64,000 bases of DNA from Franconibacter pulveris DSM 19144 (GCA_000621185.1 KK211221.1:577347-641346), one strand, 5' to 3'. Positions 21,962 through 32,336 are shown, counted from the first letter of the stretch. The notes: a model not told the origin generated them from the sequence alone. Numbers and translations are program-made.

Positions 21962-24900
21962 ATGGCTAAGTTTTTTATCGATCGCCCCATCTTTGCGTGG
22001 GTGATCGCCATCATCATCATGCTGGCGGGGGCATTGTCCATTATGAACCTGCCCATCGCGCAATATCCTTCCATTGCGCCGCCAGCCGTGACGATTAACG
22101 CCACTTACCCGGGCGCTGACGCAAAAACGGTGCAGGATACCGTAACGCAGGTTATCGAACAGAACATGAACGGTATCGATGGCCTGATGTACATGTCCTC
22201 CACCAGCGACTCCTCGGGTACCGTCCAGATAACCCTGACGTTTGAATCCGGCACCGATGCGGATATCGCCCAGGTGCAGGTGCAGAACAAGCTGCAGCTC
22301 GCGATGCCGCTGTTGCCGCAGGAAGTGCAGCAACAGGGCGTAAGCGTTGAGAAATCTTCCAGCAGCTTCCTGATGGTGCTTGGCATGATAAGCACCAATG
22401 GGTCGATGACGCAGGAAGATATCGCTGACTACGTGGGCGCCACCATTAAAGACCCGATTAGCCGTACCAGCGGCGTGGGCGACGTGCAGCTGTTCGGCTC
22501 GCAGTACGCGATGCGTATCTGGCTTGACCCGAACAAGCTGAACAACTTCCAGCTCACTCCGGTTGACGTTATCAACGCCATCAAAGCGCAGAACGCCCAG
22601 GTGGCGGCAGGCCAGCTTGGCGGCGCGCCGCCGGTAAAAGGCCAGCAGCTTAACGCCTCGATAATCGCGCAAACCCGCCTGACCTCTGCTGATGAGTTCA
22701 GCAAAATCCTGCTGAAGGTGAATCAGGATGGTTCGCAGGTTCGCCTGCGCGACGTGGCGAAAGTGGAGCTCGGCGGCGAAAACTACGACGTTATCGCGAA
22801 GTTCAACGGCCAGCCTGCTGCGGGTCTCGGGATTAAGCTTGCTACCGGCGCGAACGCGCTCGATACCGCAGAAGCGGTTCGCGCGACCATCGCCGAGCTT
22901 GAACCTTACTTCCCGGCCGGTCTGAAAGTAGTTTACCCGTACGACACGACGCCGTTCGTGAAAATTTCAATCAACGAAGTAGTAAAAACGCTGGTTGAAG
23001 CTATCGTGCTGGTATTCCTGGTGATGTACCTGTTCCTGCAGAACTTCCGCGCGACGCTGATCCCGACCATCGCCGTACCGGTCGTACTGCTGGGCACCTT
23101 CGCCATCCTCGCGGCGTTTGGCTACTCGATAAACACCCTTACCATGTTCGGTATGGTGCTCGCCATCGGTCTGCTGGTGGATGACGCCATCGTGGTGGTG
23201 GAGAACGTTGAACGCGTCATGGTGGAAGACGGGTTGCCGCCTAAAGAGGCGACGCGCAAATCCATGGGGCAGATCCAGGGCGCGCTGGTGGGTATCGCCC
23301 TGGTGCTCTCGGCGGTGTTTATTCCGATGGCCTTCTTCGGCGGTTCGACCGGCGCTATCTATCGTCAGTTCTCGATAACTATCGTTTCCGCGATGGTGCT
23401 GTCGGTGCTGGTGGCGTTGATTCTGACCCCTGCGCTTTGCGCCACCCTGCTTAAGCCTGTGGCGAAAGGCGACCACGGCGAAGGCAAAAAAGGCTTCTTC
23501 GGCTGGTTTAACCGCATGTTCGATAAGAGCGCGCACCATTACACCGACAGCGTAGGCAACATCCTGCGCAGCACCGGTCGTTATCTGCTGCTTTATTTGA
23601 TCATCGTGGTGGGCATGGCGTACCTGTTTGTTCGACTGCCAAGCTCCTTCCTGCCGGATGAAGACCAGGGCGTATTCCTGACCATGGCGCAGCTGCCGGC
23701 GGGCGCGACGCAAGAGCGCACCCAGAAAGTGCTCGACGAGGTAACCGACTACTACCTGACCAAAGAGAAAGCGAACGTTAACTCTGTCTTTACCGTTAAC
23801 GGCTTTGGTTTCTCCGGTCGCGGCCAGAACACCGGTATCGCGTTCGTTTCGCTGAAAAACTGGGATGAGCGTCCTGGCGCGGAAAACAAAGTCGAGGCGA
23901 TTACCGGTCGTGCGATGGGCCGCTTCTCACAGATTAAAGATGCGATGGTCTTCGCCTTTAACCTGCCGGCTATCGTCGAACTGGGCACCGCGACAGGCTT
24001 TGACTTCGAGCTTATCGACCAGGCGAACCTGGGGCATGAGAAGCTGACTCAAGCGCGTAACCAGCTGCTTGGCGAAGCGGCGCAGCACCCTGACCTGCTC
24101 TCTCAGGTCCGTCCAAACGGCCTGGAAGATACGCCGCAGTTCAAGATTGATATTGACCAGGAGAAAGCGCAGGCGCTGGGCGTCTCCATCAGCGATATCA
24201 ATACTACGCTGGGCGCAGCGTGGGGTGGCAGCTACGTTAACGACTTCATCGACCGTGGTCGCGTGAAGAAAGTGTACGTGATGTCCGAAGCGCAGTACCG
24301 CATGCTGCCAAACGATATCAACAGCTGGTTCGTACGCGGCGCTGACGGCCAGATGGTGCCTTTCTCCGCCTTCTCAACCACGCGCTGGGAGTATGGTTCG
24401 CCACGACTGGAGCGCTATAACGGTCTGCCTGCGATGGAAATCCAGGGTCAGGCGGTTGCGGGCAAGAGTACGGGTGAGGCGATGGCGATGATGGAAGAGC
24501 TGGCGTCTAAACTGCCGACCGGGATTGGCTATGACTGGACCGGCATGTCCTATCAGGAACGCCTCTCCGGCAACCAGGCCCCTGCCCTGTACGCCATCTC
24601 GCTTATCGTGGTGTTCTTGTGTCTCGCCGCGCTGTATGAGAGCTGGTCGATTCCGTTCTCGGTCATGCTGGTGGTGCCACTCGGCGTTATCGGCGCGCTG
24701 CTGGCGGCCTCGCTGCGCGGCCTGAACAACGACGTTTACTTCCAGGTGGGCCTGTTGACCACCATCGGTCTGTCGGCGAAGAACGCCATTTTGATTGTGG
24801 AATTCGCCAAGGATCTGATGGAAAAAGAAGGCAAAGGCCTGATAGAAGCGACGCTGGACGCGGTGCGTATGCGTCTGCGTCCGATTCTGATGACCTCACT

Positions 24901-25111
24901 GGCGTTTATCCTCGGGGTAATGCCGCTGGTTATCAGCTCCGGCGCAGGCTCCGGCGCGCAGAACGCCGTGGGCACCGGCGTAATGGGCGGCATGGTGACC
25001 GCAACCGTACTGGCTATCTTCTTCGTGCCGGTCTTCTTTGTGGTGGTGCGCCGCCGCTTCAGTCGTAAGAACGAAGATATTGAGCACAGCCATCCGGTTG
25101 AGCATCATTAA
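21962..25111 (+). CDS. acrB: RND multidrug efflux transporter AcrB
   Basis: A 1049-residue proton-driven trimeric pump of the inner membrane that exports antibiotics, bile salts, dyes and detergents through TolC. Twelve membrane helices in two repeats and two large periplasmic loops are evident. The proton-relay Asp-Asp in TM4 is seen in [17 protein letters not shown] (D407/D408 in E. coli numbering). It matches E. coli AcrB almost throughout, ending in a His-rich tail. It forms an operon with acrA and is followed by a strong terminator. Confidence 0.97.
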   Translation: MAKFFIDRPIFAWVIAIIIMLAGALSIMNLPIAQYPSIAPPAVTINATYPGADAKTVQDTVTQVIEQNMNGIDGLMYMSSTSDSSGTVQITLTFESGTDADIAQVQVQNKLQLAMPLLPQEVQQQGVSVEKSSSSFLMVLGMISTNGSMTQEDIADYVGATIKDPISRTSGVGDVQLFGSQYAMRIWLDPNKLNNFQLTPVDVINAIKAQNAQVAAGQLGGAPPVKGQQLNASIIAQTRLTSADEFSKILLKVNQDGSQVRLRDVAKVELGGENYDVIAKFNGQPAAGLGIKLATGANALDTAEAVRATIAELEPYFPAGLKVVYPYDTTPFVKISINEVVKTLVEAIVLVFLVMYLFLQNFRATLIPTIAVPVVLLGTFAILAAFGYSINTLTMFGMVLAIGLLVDDAIVVVENVERVMVEDGLPPKEATRKSMGQIQGALVGIALVLSAVFIPMAFFGGSTGAIYRQFSITIVSAMVLSVLVALILTPALCATLLKPVAKGDHGEGKKGFFGWFNRMFDKSAHHYTDSVGNILRSTGRYLLLYLIIVVGMAYLFVRLPSSFLPDEDQGVFLTMAQLPAGATQERTQKVLDEVTDYYLTKEKANVNSVFTVNGFGFSGRGQNTGIAFVSLKNWDERPGAENKVEAITGRAMGRFSQIKDAMVFAFNLPAIVELGTATGFDFELIDQANLGHEKLTQARNQLLGEAAQHPDLLSQVRPNGLEDTPQFKIDIDQEKAQALGVSISDINTTLGAAWGGSYVNDFIDRGRVKKVYVMSEAQYRMLPNDINSWFVRGADGQMVPFSAFSTTRWEYGSPRLERYNGLPAMEIQGQAVAGKSTGEAMAMMEELASKLPTGIGYDWTGMSYQERLSGNQAPALYAISLIVVFLCLAALYESWSIPFSVMLVVPLGVIGALLAASLRGLNNDVYFQVGLLTTIGLSAKNAILIVEFAKDLMEKEGKGLIEATLDAVRMRLRPILMTSLAFILGVMPLVISSGAGSGAQNAVGTGVMGGMVTATVLAIFFVPVFFVVVRRRFSRKNEDIEHSHPVEHH

Positions 25112-25114
25112 TCT

Positions 25115-25145
25115 AAAAGGCCGCGCAAGCGGCCTTTTCTTTTTA
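25115..25145 (+). terminator. Intrinsic terminator of acrAB
   Basis: A perfect 10-bp stem AAAAGGCCGC/GCGGCCTTTT with a 4-base loop is followed by CTTTTTAG. It begins 4 bp after the acrB stop. Confidence 0.88.
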
Positions 25146-25550
25146 GCCTAATTATCCCTCGTGTTATTCCCGGTTTATTCTTTCTGACTCGCCCATTAAC
25201 ATCAGGGTTATTAATATTCGTCATCAATAAATACTAAGATTATTCTCATAAATAAGCCGTCAGTATTAGTGACTATTCCACAGAAAAGAAGGTTCGGGTT
25301 ATTTATAGTTAAAAGCTGGATAGCCGAACCGTAAAGGCGCGCGCTCTTAACGTGGATATTCAGTTTTGCCTATATGATCGAGAGGCTTAACCGATTAATT
25401 GTAATTTTTCGTAATAGCGCGAGGAAAAATCCAAAAGCCTGTTTTATAGTTAAAGCAGATTGAAAATGGAGACCGAAGCCTTCATATAAGTGAAGTATCT
25501 GCCCCTCAGCCGTCACGTGGTAAAAATTTTCGCTAAAAAGGGGGTTGCGT
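25146..25550. other. AT-rich gap before tomB
   Basis: About 400 bp with no credible gene. It is clearly richer in A+T than the flanking core genes. It holds a direct repeat TTTATAGTTAAA (25302-25313 and 25443-25454) and an inverted repeat GGTTCGG/CCGAACC (25291-25330). It must contain the tomB-hha promoter, and AT-rich upstream DNA is typical of H-NS/Hha control, which is inferred. Confidence 0.5.
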
Positions 25551-25925
25551 ATGGACGAATACTCACCAAAACGGCATGATATAGCCCAGCTAAAATTCCT
25601 CTGTGAAAGCCTGTATCATGACTGTCTCGCTAATCTGGGTGAGAGTAATCATGGGTGGGTTAACGACCCGACCTCAGCGGTCAACCTGCAGTTGAATGAA
25701 CTGATTGAGCATATCGCCAGCTTCGCACTTAATTACAAAATTAAGTATGAGGAAGACAATGTGCTGATTGAACAAATTGATGAATATCTGGATGATACTT
25801 TTATGTTGTTCAGCAATTACGGCATTAATGCGCAGGATTTGCAGAAATGGCGTAAATCCGGGAATCGCCTGTTTCGCTGCTTCGTCAACGCCAGCCGCGC
25901 CAATCCGGTGAGTCTCTCTTTTTAA
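25551..25925 (+). CDS. tomB: Hha antitoxin / biofilm modulator TomB
   Basis: A 124-residue cytoplasmic protein that counteracts Hha; the pair is described as an oxygen-sensitive toxin-antitoxin system that affects biofilm and persistence. The sequence from MDEYSPKRHDIAQLKFL to the end is nearly identical to E. coli TomB. The ATG at 25551 is preceded by AAAAGGGGG; an in-frame TTG two codons upstream is rejected. hha begins 28 bp downstream. Confidence 0.95.
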   Translation: MDEYSPKRHDIAQLKFLCESLYHDCLANLGESNHGWVNDPTSAVNLQLNELIEHIASFALNYKIKYEEDNVLIEQIDEYLDDTFMLFSNYGINAQDLQKWRKSGNRLFRCFVNASRANPVSLSF

Positions 25926-25953
25926 AACTATTACAAGCAGTTAAGGTGCAACG

Positions 25954-26172
25954 ATGTCTACCAAACCACTCACTAAAATTGATTATTTAATGCGACTGCG
26001 ACGCTGTCAGACTATCGATACTCTTGAGCGCGTTATTGAAAAAAACAAATACGAATTATCTGACAATGAACTGGCGGTTTTTTATTCCGCTGCCGATCAT
26101 CGTCTCGCAGAGCTGACCATGAATAAGCTCTACGACAAAATCCCTACTTCAGTGTGGAAATTTGTACGTTAA
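25954..26172 (+). CDS. hha: H-NS partner and expression modulator Hha
   Basis: A 72-residue helical protein that binds the H-NS dimerisation domain and strengthens silencing of horizontally acquired genes. It differs from E. coli Hha at only a few positions, and the core from [11 protein letters not shown] to [11 protein letters not shown] is conserved. An AAGGTG ribosome site is present. It is cotranscribed with tomB. No clear hairpin terminator is seen right after the stop. Confidence 0.97.
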   Translation: MSTKPLTKIDYLMRLRRCQTIDTLERVIEKNKYELSDNELAVFYSAADHRLAELTMNKLYDKIPTSVWKFVR

Positions 26173-26444
26173 TTTTTTGTAAGTCCTTTAATTTTGAGCA
26201 CCCTTTAATAAGTCGTGCGTTTTCCGCGTCTCGGGTTGACGTTACGCGTTGCTGTCGACGCCATGTTAGTGTTGAGCCATCTGGCTGATTTACCGCGCCG
26301 GGTTTGCCGCTCCATTAACATGGCTCCGTAACTGTTTCTGATATAGCGCCAGCGGTTCCGCTCCTCATATTTTTTCTCACTATTTTGTATTACCTTACAG
26401 ACACCGATAACGGCCCTGGGCAGATACCGTCAGGTAGACAAAAT

Positions 26445-26996
26445 ATGAGTGAAGAAAAACGCAAAATGATCGCCGGCGAGCTTTATCGCCCGGAAGACCC
26501 GACGCTTAAAGCGGACCGCCTGCGCGCGCGACAACGCCTGCACGCCTTTAATCACAGCGAGCCGGAAGAGAAAGCGTTGCGCAACCAGCTTCTTAACGAA
26601 CTGCTGGGCGAAGGGAAAAACGCTTATTTTGAGCCGCCATTTCGCTGCGATTATGGCTATAACATTTTCGTCGGCAACGATTTTTACGCCAATTTTGATT
26701 GCGTGATTCTGGATGTTTGCCCGGTGCGTATAGGCAATAACTGCATGCTCGCGCCAGGCGTACATATTTATACCGCCACGCACCCGCTGGACCCGGCGGC
26801 GCGCAACAGCGGCGTGGAATATGGCAAACCGGTGACGATTGGCGATAACGTCTGGATTGGCGGACGGGCTATTATTAATCCGGGCGTCACTATCGGCCAT
26901 AATGTCGTCATTGGTTCCGGGGCCGTCGTCACGCAGGATATCCCTGACAACAGCGTCGCCGTAGGCAACCCGGCGCGCGTAATAAAAACGCTTTAA
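26445..26996 (+). CDS. maa: Maltose O-acetyltransferase Maa
   Basis: A 183-residue left-handed beta-helix acetyltransferase that moves acetyl groups from acetyl-CoA to maltose and other sugars. Hexapeptide repeats run through the second half (for example [21 protein letters not shown] and [20 protein letters not shown]), and the catalytic His lies in the TATHP segment. The N-terminal Mac domain [14 protein letters not shown] is present. The start at 26445 matches E. coli Maa; 20 open codons upstream are rejected. It is the same order (hha, maa, ylaC) as in E. coli. Confidence 0.93.
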   Translation: MSEEKRKMIAGELYRPEDPTLKADRLRARQRLHAFNHSEPEEKALRNQLLNELLGEGKNAYFEPPFRCDYGYNIFVGNDFYANFDCVILDVCPVRIGNNCMLAPGVHIYTATHPLDPAARNSGVEYGKPVTIGDNVWIGGRAIINPGVTIGHNVVIGSGAVVTQDIPDNSVAVGNPARVIKTL

Positions 26997-27003
26997 CCAG
27001 CAC

Positions 27004-27036
27004 AGGCGCCAAACTGTTATAGCTATTTCGGCGCCT
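27004..27036 (+). terminator. Probable terminator of maa
   Basis: A 7-bp stem AGGCGCC/GGCGCCT with a 19-base loop is followed by T-rich sequence (TCTGTTACTTTTT). It lies 8 bp after the maa stop. Confidence 0.6.
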
Positions 27037-27118
27037 TCTGTTACTTTTTAACGCCTCTGCGCGCCAGTAAAATGGTTTCGTCACCCCGTCCTTGCGCAAC
27101 GCAACAGAAAGGTTTTGC

Positions 27119-27622
27119 ATGACAGAAATACAGCGCCTGCTTATCGCCACTATCGACGAGCTTAATCGCAAAGAAAAGCGCGACAATCGTCCACGCTTCA
27201 GCATTAGCTTTATTCGCAACCACCCCTGGCTTTTCATCGCCATGTATGTCGGCTGGCTTGCCACGCTGGCGGTGATGTTGCAGTCCGAAACGCTCGCGGG
27301 CTCCGTCTGGCTGCTGGTGGTGCTTTTCGTTCTGCTGAACGGCTTTTTCTTTTTTGATGTGAATCCGCGCTACCGCTACGAAGATATCGACGTGCTGGAC
27401 TTGCGGGTTTGCTACAACGGGGAGTGGTATAACACGCGCTTCGTGCCGCCTTCCCTGATTGACGAGATCCAGCACTCGCCGCGCATCAGCGAAGAGCAAA
27501 AAGCGATGTTGAATAAAATGCTCGCCCGAAAAGGCGAACTCTCGTTCTACGATATCTATTCGCTGGATAAAGGCGTAGCGCCGCTCCCGGCCTCAATGTC
27601 CGCGCCTGTCCCTGCCCGTTAA
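27119..27622 (+). CDS. ylaC: Inner-membrane protein YlaC
   Basis: A 167-residue protein of the YlaC family, with no known function. Two adjacent membrane helices (about residues 37-58 and 62-83, the latter with GFFFFDV) are followed by a cytoplasmic domain containing [26 protein letters not shown]. The N-terminal part is close to E. coli YlaC. The C-terminus is about 10 residues longer and Pro/Ala-rich. The ATG at 27119 has AAAGG upstream; 9 upstream codons are rejected. Confidence 0.9.
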   Translation: MTEIQRLLIATIDELNRKEKRDNRPRFSISFIRNHPWLFIAMYVGWLATLAVMLQSETLAGSVWLLVVLFVLLNGFFFFDVNPRYRYEDIDVLDLRVCYNGEWYNTRFVPPSLIDEIQHSPRISEEQKAMLNKMLARKGELSFYDIYSLDKGVAPLPASMSAPVPAR

Positions 27623-27625
27623 AAT

Positions 27626-27653
27626 AAAACCCCCGCCTGCAAGCGGGGGTTTT
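27626..27653. terminator. Bidirectional terminator between ylaC and rpmJ2
   Basis: An 11-bp perfect stem AAAACCCCCGC/GCGGGGGTTTT with a 6-base loop gives a T-run on both strands. It begins 3 bp after the ylaC stop and ends 2 bp before the convergent rpmJ2 stop. Confidence 0.9.
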
Positions 27654-27655
27654 GC

Positions 27656-27796
27656 TTAACGTCCTTTCTTTCTGCCCTGCACCGCCTTAAAGCGCGGGTT
27701 AGATTTACAAATCACATACAGTCTCCCTTTACGCTTCACAATCTGGCAGTCCGGATGGCGCGCCTTCGCGTTACGTAATGAATTCAGCACCTGCAT
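27656..27796 (-). CDS. ykgO: Zinc-independent ribosomal protein L36 paralogue (bL36-2)
   Basis: A 46-residue paralogue of ribosomal protein bL36, starting [17 protein letters not shown] and ending QGRKKGR, very close to E. coli YkgO (rpmJ2). It lacks the four-ligand zinc ribbon of normal L36: only two Cys remain. Such forms replace the zinc-binding protein under zinc limitation and free zinc. It lies 3 bp downstream of rpmE2 in the same operon, under a Zur box. Confidence 0.93.
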   Translation of the reverse strand: MQVLNSLRNAKARHPDCQIVKRKGRLYVICKSNPRFKAVQGRKKGR

Positions 27797-27799
27797 GGT

Positions 27800-28060
27800 T
27801 TAGCCCCGTTTTGCATTGATAAAGCCCGCATAGCGCTGGCGGAAACGGGCGGCGCTGCCTTCGTTAGCGAAGGTTTTCTGGCGACCGGTGTAATAAGGGT
27901 GCGAAGCCGAAGAGACATCAATGGTGACATAGGGATAAGTCACGCCGTCGAGCTCAATCTCGCGATCGGTTTTCATGGTCGAACCCACTTTGAAGTACTC
28001 ATTCGCGCTGGTGTCATGAAACACCACGGTGCGGTAATGGGGATGAATGTTCTCTTTCAT
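27800..28060 (-). CDS. rpmE2: Type B ribosomal protein L31 (bL31-2)
   Basis: An 86-residue type B L31 matching E. coli YkgM, starting [14 protein letters not shown]. The CxxC zinc ligands of ordinary L31 are absent. It replaces RpmE during zinc starvation. A GAGGCGG ribosome site precedes the ATG at 28060; the 21 upstream codons cross the Zur box and are rejected. It forms an operon with rpmJ2. In E. coli K-12 this pair lies elsewhere, so its position here is a local rearrangement. Confidence 0.94.
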   Translation of the reverse strand: MKENIHPHYRTVVFHDTSANEYFKVGSTMKTDREIELDGVTYPYVTIDVSSASHPYYTGRQKTFANEGSAARFRQRYAGFINAKRG

Positions 28061-28072
28061 ATCCGCCTCATT

Positions 28073-28092
28073 TGATATGTTATAACGTATCA
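28073..28092. promoter_or_regulatory. Zur box
   Basis: A 20-bp near-perfect palindrome (TGATATGTTATAACGTATCA, one mismatched pair) lies 12 bp upstream of the rpmE2 start. It contains the TGTTATAACG/A core of enterobacterial Zur sites and should repress the operon when zinc is plentiful. Confidence 0.88.
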
Positions 28093-28157
28093 ATATCGTA
28101 AGGGCGTTGGCAGACAATTGCAAGGGACAGAGAGAAAAAGCGAAGAAGAAAGGATAA

Positions 28158-28181
28158 GCGCGCCGGTAAACCGACGCGCCA
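28158..28181 (-). terminator. Hairpin after the chemoreceptor gene
   Basis: On the minus strand GCGCGTCGG and CCGGCGCGC pair around a TTTA loop with one mismatch, followed by CTTATCCTTTCTTC. It lies 4 bp past the chemoreceptor stop and probably terminates that transcript. Confidence 0.55.
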
Positions 28182-28185
28182 GGGG

Positions 28186-30090
28186 TCAGAGACGGAAGCC
28201 AGCAACCACCAGATCGAGCTGCTGCGTCTGTTCGGTCATTGAGTGGGAAGCCGCTGAGACTTCCTGCACCAGCGCGGCGTTCTGCTGAGTGGTGCTGTCG
28301 AGCTGGTTAATGGCGATATTTACCTGCTCAATGCCCGCGCTTTGCTCACGGCTGGAGGACATGATTTCGCCCATCAGCGTGGTGACATTGCGCACGCCCT
28401 GCAACAGCTCTTCCATCGTGGCGCCCGCTTCAGTCACCAGTTCTGTTCCCACGTCGATATTGCTGACAGAGGTTTCAATAAGCTGCTTAATCTCACGGGC
28501 GGATTGCGCCGAGCGTTGCGCAAGGTTGCGTACTTCCTGCGCCACTACCGCGAAACCCCTGCCCTGCTCGCCTGCGCGCGCCGCTTCCACCGCCGCATTG
28601 AGCGCCAGGATGTTGGTCTGGAAGGCGATGGAGTCGATGACGCTAATAATATCCACTACCTTGCCGGACGAAGCCTGAATGCTGCTCATGGTCGTCACGA
28701 CCTGCTTCACTACCTCGCCGCCCCGCTCCGCGACCTGCGAAGCTTCATGCGCCAGCTTATTGGCATGCGCGGCGTTGTCCGCGTTCTGGCGAACAGTGCT
28801 GGTCAGCTCCTCCATTGAGGCGGCGGTTTCTTCAATAGAGCTCGCCTGGTCTTCAGTTCGCGCCGAGAGATCCTGGTTGCCGGTAGAGATTTGCTGCGAC
28901 GCGGAAGAGATAGCCCGCGCGCTGTCGCCGACCTGACGCAGCATGGTTTGCAGGTAAGCAATCACGCCGTTGAAGCTGTCGATAATGGCGTTGAACTCCG
29001 GGCTGCTGGTCGGCTCAAGACGTTGGGTCAAATCTGCGCCGCCCGCGGAGAGGCGGCTGATGTTGTGATTCAAATCCGCCAGACGGCGCATCAGCGAGCG
29101 AATGAACAGCACCAGCACGCCGAGCAGCAGCAGCGCCATCGGGATCTGCACCATGCTCAGGCGTCCCATGATGGTGCTGGTTTGCTGCGTCAGCAGCGAA
29201 GTCGGCAGGTCAACGGCGATAATCCACGGGCTGCCTTTAATCGCCTGCAGCATCACCGTATGCGATTCGCCGTCGTTGTCATACTCCTGCTCGCCGCTTT
29301 GTCCCGCCTGATAACCGTTCAGCATCGCCTTCACGGTCTGCGCCATCGGGTTTGCGCCCATCTCTGAGAGGTTTTTCAGGCTGGCGGTTTTACCAATCTG
29401 ATCGGCGTTGCCGACGATTTTGCCATCCGCTTCCACAATCAGCACGCGTCCCTGGATAGCTTCATCCATCTGCTTCGCCAGCTGGTTGAAAAAGCCGAGC
29501 GTGACGTCGATGGTGGCAACGCCCCACGGCTCCCCGTCTTTGGTGATGGCCATCGCGCAGTTGGTGCGCGGCTGCGGACTGGCGTCATCCTGATAGGCGT
29601 TAGCCCAGGCGCACTGTCCGGCAGGCGAAGCGAGGCCCGCTTTGTACCACACCTGCTCGTAATAGTTCGGCGCCGCTTCCGAGTTCCAGTAGGTATTCAC
29701 CTCCAGCTGATTGCTGCTGGGGTTGCGGGCAAAGAAGGTGCTGAACTTATTGCGTCCCGCCTCCCGTTTCTCCGGCAACGGCCAGATGCCGCCGCCAAAC
29801 ACATTCACATCTTTATATTGATCGACAAGCGCGGGCAGCAGGCGGTCAATCTCTTCACTCTGCATCGCCGCAGCGGTCTGGGTGACGGTGCGCATCTGCG
29901 CCTGCACGCGGTTCATCTGTTCAACAATGCTGACGGCCACATTGCCGACCTCATAGCGAATCAGCTGAGTTTCACTGCGTTTAATTTGCGGCGTGACGAA
30001 AAAATGAATGACCAACATGGTCACCCCCGTCAACACGGCGAAAAAGAGACACAGAGCCACAATAAAACGGGATTGGGTCGTTCTTAACAT
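28186..30090 (-). CDS. Methyl-accepting chemotaxis protein with dCache-type sensor
   Basis: A 634-residue chemoreceptor. An N-terminal membrane helix (about 10-32) is followed by a periplasmic domain of about 285 residues. That domain has a dCache-like pattern ([24 protein letters not shown], then [12 protein letters not shown]). A second helix (about 315-335) precedes a HAMP domain and the cytoplasmic signalling helices with the conserved hairpin tip [20 protein letters not shown]. The C-terminus lacks the NWETF-type pentapeptide that tethers CheR/CheB. The ligand is unknown; Cache domains often bind amino acids or organic acids. It is a single transcription unit, not at this locus in E. coli K-12. 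Confidence 0.9.
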   Translation of the reverse strand: MLRTTQSRFIVALCLFFAVLTGVTMLVIHFFVTPQIKRSETQLIRYEVGNVAVSIVEQMNRVQAQMRTVTQTAAAMQSEEIDRLLPALVDQYKDVNVFGGGIWPLPEKREAGRNKFSTFFARNPSSNQLEVNTYWNSEAAPNYYEQVWYKAGLASPAGQCAWANAYQDDASPQPRTNCAMAITKDGEPWGVATIDVTLGFFNQLAKQMDEAIQGRVLIVEADGKIVGNADQIGKTASLKNLSEMGANPMAQTVKAMLNGYQAGQSGEQEYDNDGESHTVMLQAIKGSPWIIAVDLPTSLLTQQTSTIMGRLSMVQIPMALLLLGVLVLFIRSLMRRLADLNHNISRLSAGGADLTQRLEPTSSPEFNAIIDSFNGVIAYLQTMLRQVGDSARAISSASQQISTGNQDLSARTEDQASSIEETAASMEELTSTVRQNADNAAHANKLAHEASQVAERGGEVVKQVVTTMSSIQASSGKVVDIISVIDSIAFQTNILALNAAVEAARAGEQGRGFAVVAQEVRNLAQRSAQSAREIKQLIETSVSNIDVGTELVTEAGATMEELLQGVRNVTTLMGEIMSSSREQSAGIEQVNIAINQLDSTTQQNAALVQEVSAASHSMTEQTQQLDLVVAGFRL

Positions 30091-30469
30091 AATCAGATAC
30101 CTGCTGGCTGTCTGGCGGTGCGCCTTTGGTGGACAACGGCAGGCGGCGGGTAAACTTGAATGAAAAATAGATCTGCGTAAAAGCTAATGGTTTCAGGCCG
30201 AAACTAACTTGCTGATCTGACACAAACCTTTCCGGTTTAATGAAACATTTTGAAATACTTTCGCTTATGCAACCGCTGCAAATGCTTCGAACCCTGCCCG
30301 TACATAACTTAGAAATTAAGGGTATTGGTCGGCAGAAAAACCTTCTGGCAGGGTAGAAGCCACTGCCGAACCAGACCAGAAAGGAAAACCGACATGATGC
30401 CGAGCCGCTGTTGTGCCCAACCGTTCACTGTTAACCGCACTGACCCTGTTTATGCTTACGGAGAACATT
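30091..30469. other. Regulatory gap between chemoreceptor and oxygenase operon
   Basis: This 379-bp divergent region holds the promoters of the chemoreceptor (minus) and of the oxygenase operon (plus), a candidate structured leader (30327-30372) and the start of a Cys-Cys leader ORF (30394). No good sigma-28 flagellar promoter was found before the chemoreceptor gene. Confidence 0.5.
30327..30372 (+). promoter_or_regulatory. Candidate leader hairpin upstream of the sulfur operon
   Basis: GGTCGGCAG and CTGCCGAACC pair as a 9-bp stem with one bulged A around a loop of 27 nt. The loop contains an alternative pairing partner (GGCAG at 30347-30351). It lies just upstream of the leader ORF and could belong to an attenuation system. 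It does not match a riboswitch class known to me. Confidence 0.35.
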
Positions 30470-30522
30470 ATGAGCACCGCTTCCCTCACCGCCCTGCCCC
30501 TTCTCGATCTCGCAAGGCTTAA
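30394..30522 (+). CDS. Putative Cys-Cys leader peptide ORF
   Basis: A 42-codon ORF starting MMPSRCCAQPF, with a good ribosome site (AAAGGAAAA, 5-6 bases before the first ATG). It contains two consecutive Cys codons (TGT TGT, codons 6-7). It overlaps the start of the downstream oxygenase gene by 53 bases in another frame. Polycysteine leader ORFs are known cysteine-responsive attenuators of sulfur genes in other bacteria. A similar role here is an inference, and a chance ORF cannot be excluded. Confidence 0.4.
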   Translation: MMPSRCCAQPFTVNRTDPVYAYGEHYEHRFPHRPAPSRSRKA

Positions 30523-31507
30523 CGCCGGCCCCGCTGATAAAGCGGACTTTTTAGCGCAACTGCGCCAGGCGGCCCGCGACATCGGCTTTTTCTATATCAC
30601 CAACCATGGGATTGACGCCGCGCTTTCGCAACGCGTGCAGCAGGAAGCGCGCCGCTTCTTCGCCCTGCCGGATGCGCAAAAGCAGCAGGTGGCGATGATC
30701 CACTCTCCTCATTTTCGCGGCTATAACCGCGCCGCCGCTGAGATAACCCGCGGCAAACCAGACTGGCGCGAGCAGTTTGATATCGGCGCCGAGCGCCCTG
30801 CGCTGTTGCTGGCGGAGAGCGACCCGCGCTGGCGTCGCCTGCAGGGGCCGAACCTGTGGCCGGAAAGCCAGCCTTCGCTCAAACCGGTGCTGCTGCGCTG
30901 GCAGAGCGAAATGACCCGGATGGCGCTGACGCTGCTGCGCGCCTTCGCCGAGGCGCTGGCGCTGGCGCACAACGCCTTCGACCCGCTTTATGGCGATAAG
31001 CCCAATGAGCACATCAAACTTATCCGCTATCCCGGCAAGCTGCCTTCGCAAAGCAACCAGGGCGTCGGCGCGCATAAAGACTCCGGCTTCTTGAGTTTCC
31101 TGCTGCAGGATGAGCAAAAAGGCTTGCAGGTGGAGGTGTCGCCGGGCCGCTGGATTGACGCCGCGCCGCTGCCAGGCACTTTTGTGGTGAATATTGGCGA
31201 GCTGCTGGAGTTGGCCACTAACGGTTACCTGCGCGCCACGGTACACCGCGTGGAATCGCCGCCTGCAGGCCAGGAACGCCTTTCCATCGCGTTTTTCCTT
31301 GGCGCGCAGCTGGACGCGACTGTACCGGTCTACGCTCTGCCCGAGCGGCTTGCCCGAGAAGCGCACGGCCCGGAGAGCGATCCGCTTAACCCGCTGCTGC
31401 GTGATGTGGGCTGGAACTACCTGAAAGGCCGTCTTCGCTCGCACCCTGACGTGGCTGAGCGCTATTACCGTGACGTACTGCGCCAGAGCGCGGAAATTAT
31501 CGCCTGA
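30470..31507 (+). CDS. Isopenicillin-N-synthase-family Fe(II)/2-oxoglutarate-type oxygenase
   Basis: A 345-residue member of the non-haem iron dioxygenase family that includes isopenicillin N synthase and plant 2-oxoglutarate oxygenases. The N-terminal DIOX_N part has IGFFYITNHGI. The iron triad is His202 and Asp204 (AHKDSG) with His259 (TVHRV), and Arg270-x-Ser272 is placed to bind the co-substrate carboxylate. The ATG at 30470 has a GGAG ribosome site; the frame is open 19 codons upstream. The first gene of an operon with MetQ/MetN/MetI-like transporter genes, it may oxidise an imported organosulfur or amino-acid-like compound. Confidence 0.85.
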   Translation: MSTASLTALPLLDLARLNAGPADKADFLAQLRQAARDIGFFYITNHGIDAALSQRVQQEARRFFALPDAQKQQVAMIHSPHFRGYNRAAAEITRGKPDWREQFDIGAERPALLLAESDPRWRRLQGPNLWPESQPSLKPVLLRWQSEMTRMALTLLRAFAEALALAHNAFDPLYGDKPNEHIKLIRYPGKLPSQSNQGVGAHKDSGFLSFLLQDEQKGLQVEVSPGRWIDAAPLPGTFVVNIGELLELATNGYLRATVHRVESPPAGQERLSIAFFLGAQLDATVPVYALPERLAREAHGPESDPLNPLLRDVGWNYLKGRLRSHPDVAERYYRDVLRQSAEIIA

Positions 31508-31529
31508 TTAACAATAAGGAAAACGACCT

Positions 31530-32336
31530 ATGAAACATGCCGCATTTAAACTGGCAGGGGCCGCGTTGTCCCTCTCTCTGGCGCTCTCCGCTTACGCCGC
31601 CGAGCCGCTGCGCGTTGCGGCGGACCCGGTGCCGCACGCGGAAATCCTCAATTTCATTAAGAAACTCGACCCGAAGCTCGATTTAAAAGTGGTCGAACTC
31701 ACAAGCGGCGTTAATGCCAACGAGCTGCTGGCGAACGGCGACGTAGACGCTAACTATTTCCAGCATGTGCCTTACCTGAAAGACCAGGAAAAAGCGCTCG
31801 GCAAAACCTTCGCCGTGGCGGCCACGGTGCATATAGAGCCGCTTGGCATCTACTCGCACAAGTATAAAGATCTTAAATCGGTGCCGGAAAACGCCACTGT
31901 CGCGGTACCGAATAACGTCACTAATTTAAGCCGCGCGCTGTTCCTGCTGCAAAGCCAGGGCTTGATTAAGTTAAAGCCGGGGTTCAACGATCCGGCGAAT
32001 AATCTCGCCACGCCGAAATCGATCGCGGAAAACCCGAAAAAGCTGAAGATCCTGGAAGTGGAATCGCCGCAGATCCCGCGCTCGCTGGATGATGTGGATC
32101 TGGCGGTCATCAACGGCAACTACGCGCTGGAGGCGGGGCTGACGCCAGCGAAAGATGCGCTGGGCCTTGAGAGCGCGGAGCATAACCCCTACGCCAATAT
32201 TCTGGTGACCAACCCCAATCTGGCAAGCGATCCGCGCATTAAAGAACTGGCGAAAGATCTCCAGTCGCCGCAGGTGGCGGAATTTATTCGCAAGCAGTAC
32301 AACGGTTCGGTGATCCCGGTGGCGCCGCAGTCATGA
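31530..32336 (+). CDS. MetQ/NlpA-family substrate-binding protein
   Basis: A 268-residue periplasmic binding protein of the NlpA/MetQ family. A signal peptide (cut after SAYA) lacks a lipobox Cys, so it appears to be soluble rather than a lipoprotein like E. coli MetQ. Family stretches include [21 protein letters not shown] and [14 protein letters not shown]. MetQ relatives bind D/L-methionine, other sulfur compounds or unrelated amino acids; the ligand here is unknown. Its stop overlaps the next start by 4 bases (ATGA). Confidence 0.88.
   Translation: MKHAAFKLAGAALSLSLALSAYAAEPLRVAADPVPHAEILNFIKKLDPKLDLKVVELTSGVNANELLANGDVDANYFQHVPYLKDQEKALGKTFAVAATVHIEPLGIYSHKYKDLKSVPENATVAVPNNVTNLSRALFLLQSQGLIKLKPGFNDPANNLATPKSIAENPKKLKILEVESPQIPRSLDDVDLAVINGNYALEAGLTPAKDALGLESAEHNPYANILVTNPNLASDPRIKELAKDLQSPQVAEFIRKQYNGSVIPVAPQS

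Noticed and set aside
26260-26324. Structured RNA between hha and maa (GCCATGTTA/TAACATGGC inverted repeat)
   Set aside because: A 9-bp stem with a 47-base loop is weak evidence, with no terminator or promoter to support an RNA gene.
30091-30230. Sigma-28 promoter for the chemoreceptor
   Set aside because: I looked for a TAAA and GCCGATAA pair on the minus strand and found no acceptable match.
30300-30470. SAM or other methionine riboswitch before the MetQNI-like operon
   Set aside because: The hairpin and loop sequences do not resemble the SAM-I, SAM-II or SAM/SAH consensus; a leader-peptide mechanism fits better.
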